DNA from: JAOTYV01 sp041557595
Lineage (GTDB): Bacteria > Pseudomonadota > Alphaproteobacteria > UBA8366
Length of the DNA: 6,910 nucleotides
Direction of reading: 5' to 3'
NCBI GenBank assembly: GCA_041557595.1
Contig: JBFFGE010000224.1
Coordinates: 1 to 6,910 of the forward strand
The notes under the pieces are model-generated. The model did not search any database. It worked only from the letters and a program-made list of their open reading frames with translations, and had not been told where the DNA came from. Positions within the stretch are counted from its first letter, which is position 1; each line of letters opens with the position of its first letter. The position numbers were made by a program, and so were the translations under genes. This document shows, piece by piece, positions 6,240 through 6,910 of this stretch.

Positions 6240-6376
6240 GTCGCCCACGTATCGAGGGCGATCGCTATCGGAAAATCCAGATACGATCTCCCTGTGAATG
6301 AGTCGGCGATCCCGGCGACGTTTGAGTATATTTTTCTAAATTGCCGTCCCATCGCACGATAATCAAAACAGTAACC

Positions 6377-6396
6377 AAATTGGGTCAGTCCAATTT
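6377..6396. promoter_or_regulatory. Operator-like palindrome AAATTGG-N6-CCAATTT
   Basis: AAATTGG (6377-6383) and CCAATTT (6390-6396) are perfect 7-bp inverted repeats separated by 6 bp, inside the AT-rich centre of the divergent region. The half-site resembles operators of the FadR/LldR (FCD) branch of GntR regulators, for example AATTGG-N5-CCAATT for LldR, which often control acid-sugar and hydroxy-acid operons. The spacer is one base longer here. No regulator gene is in the window, so the link is inferred. Confidence 0.4.
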
Positions 6397-6544
6397 ATCC
6401 GGAAATAGACAAGCGGATGGTTCGCTTCGCCGACTAACTAGTCCGCACACGCGTTGGACCCGACGCTTGGCCGGAATGTAGCCTAGGTTCAGGCAAGAAT
6501 CAGCGTCGCCCGATCATGCGCTTTGCCAACCGTCGGGCGATTAC

Positions 6545-6552
6545 GGGAAGGA
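6545..6552 (+). promoter_or_regulatory. Ribosome binding site of the right-edge secreted-protein gene
   Basis: GGGAAGGA ends 10 nt before the ATG at 6563. The spacing is slightly long but the purine-rich match supports this start, which also gives a clean signal peptide. Confidence 0.5.
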
Positions 6553-6562
6553 TTGTTCGGCC

Positions 6563-6910
6563 ATGGATCGGGATCGTCTCACTCATTGCGCCTTTCGAAA
6601 GCTTGGACGAACGCTGGCGGCCGGCATCGCCGTTGTGCTGTTCGGCGTCGCCGGCATGACCGGCACGGCGTCCGCGGTCACCGCGCCGGTCACCATCGAT
6701 TTCGAGACTGACGGCAATGGCCTGGGCCTTTCTGCGGGTGACTTCATCGCCGGCAATGAATGGGCCAATCTCGACATTTCGCTCAGTTCGACCGGTGGAG
6801 CGCTCCGCCTCTTCAATTCGAATTGCGGCCCGGGTTTTCCGGGAACGCCCTGCACCGGCGGCGATAGCGACCTGGCCAGCGGAGCCGATTTCGGAAACGG
6901 TTTTGTCCCG
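6563..6910 (+). CDS. Secreted protein, N-terminal part, PEP-CTERM-like (cut by window edge)
   Basis: The frame is open for 116 codons from the ATG at 6563 to the window edge, so the C-terminus is missing. Residues 1-38 form a signal peptide: a long basic start (MDRDRLTHCAFRKLGR), a hydrophobic core (AAGIAVVLFGVAG) and a cleavage site at TASA|VTAP. The mature part starts VTIDFETDGNGLGLSAGDFI, continues with a beta-rich segment (LDISLSS, ALRLFNSNCGPG) and a Gly/Asp-rich stretch with two cysteines (NCGPGF...PCTGGDSDLASG). This opening (DFE..., then L..G..I, then RLFNSNC..., TGGD.DL) is that of exported proteins that usually end in a PEP-CTERM or VPLPA-CTERM sorting signal for the cell surface. 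That signal would lie beyond the window, so the class is inferred. It is transcribed away from the epoxide hydrolase operon and is probably unrelated to it. The gene is certain to be incomplete here; function is unknown. Confidence 0.8.
   Translation, partial: MDRDRLTHCAFRKLGRTLAAGIAVVLFGVAGMTGTASAVTAPVTIDFETDGNGLGLSAGDFIAGNEWANLDISLSSTGGALRLFNSNCGPGFPGTPCTGGDSDLASGADFGNGFVP

Larger units (their letters stand above)
6144..6562. other. Divergent intergenic region (419 bp) with leader and operator-like elements
   Basis: The region separates the leftward epoxide hydrolase operon from the rightward secreted-protein gene and must carry promoters for both. The middle (about 6320-6400) is strikingly AT-rich compared with the flanks. 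Readable elements are the terminator-like hairpin at 6220-6239, a palindrome at 6377-6396, and a - strand TATACT (6325-6330) that could be a -10 box but has no good -35. For the rightward gene, TTGGAC at 6454-6459 and TAGCCT at 6479-6484 are 19 bp apart, a weak match. No RNA gene was recognised. Confidence 0.45.

Noticed and set aside
6302..6319. Imperfect inverted repeat GTCGGCG-ATCC-CGGCGAC
   Set aside because: It has one internal mismatch in each arm pair and a very GC-rich short sequence; such matches are common by chance at this composition.
6516..6662. Short + strand frame from the ATG at 6516 (MRFANRRAITG...)
   Set aside because: It overlaps the right-edge secreted-protein gene in another frame, ends after about 48 codons, and has no clear ribosome binding site; the frame from 6563 has a signal peptide and stays open to the edge.

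Overview
The window looks like chromosomal DNA of a GC-rich proteobacterium, most likely an alphaproteobacterium. The main genes favour G or C at third codon positions, the otnK/otnC pair reads like alphaproteobacterial versions, and the two complete secreted proteins carry ordinary Sec signal peptides. This placement is an inference from composition and family resemblance, not a database result. No tRNA, rRNA, CRISPR array, transposase or phage gene was seen.

Left part (1-880): a more AT-rich stretch with one small gene for a secreted, lysine-rich protein. The gene is broken by a perfect 20-bp tandem duplication at the start of the mature protein. Removing one copy restores a single 140-residue reading frame. 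Next (881-1795, + strand) is an intact exported metallo-beta-lactamase-fold hydrolase.

Convergent junction (1796-1926): between the hydrolase and the oppositely oriented operon lie two copies of a 43-bp sequence at a 58-bp period. Each contains an 8-bp-stem palindrome, and the first copy also has a perfect 8-bp outer inverted repeat. They do not look like ordinary terminators and may be a dispersed palindromic (REP- or MITE-like) element.

Central operon (6143 down to 1927, - strand): four tightly packed genes in transcription order. They encode a microsomal-type epoxide hydrolase, the 3-oxo-tetronate kinase OtnK, the 3-oxo-tetronate 4-phosphate decarboxylase OtnC, and an enolase-superfamily (mandelate racemase-like) protein. 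OtnK plus OtnC is the known lower half of four-carbon acid-sugar catabolism, converting 3-oxo-tetronate to its 4-phosphate and then to dihydroxyacetone phosphate plus CO2. The usual dehydrogenase and isomerase (LtnD/DtnD/DenD, OtnI) are not in the window. Their places are taken by an epoxide hydrolase and an enolase-superfamily enzyme whose expected His-Asp dyad is replaced. This may be a variant acid-sugar or epoxide-derived pathway and is the most interesting system here.

Right part (6144-6910): a 419-bp divergent intergenic region holds an AATTGG-N6-CCAATT operator-like palindrome (resembling sites of the FadR/LldR branch of GntR regulators) and a terminator-like hairpin in the operon leader that could act as an attenuator. 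It ends in the first 116 codons of a secreted protein resembling the N-terminal part of PEP-CTERM-type surface proteins, cut off by the window edge.
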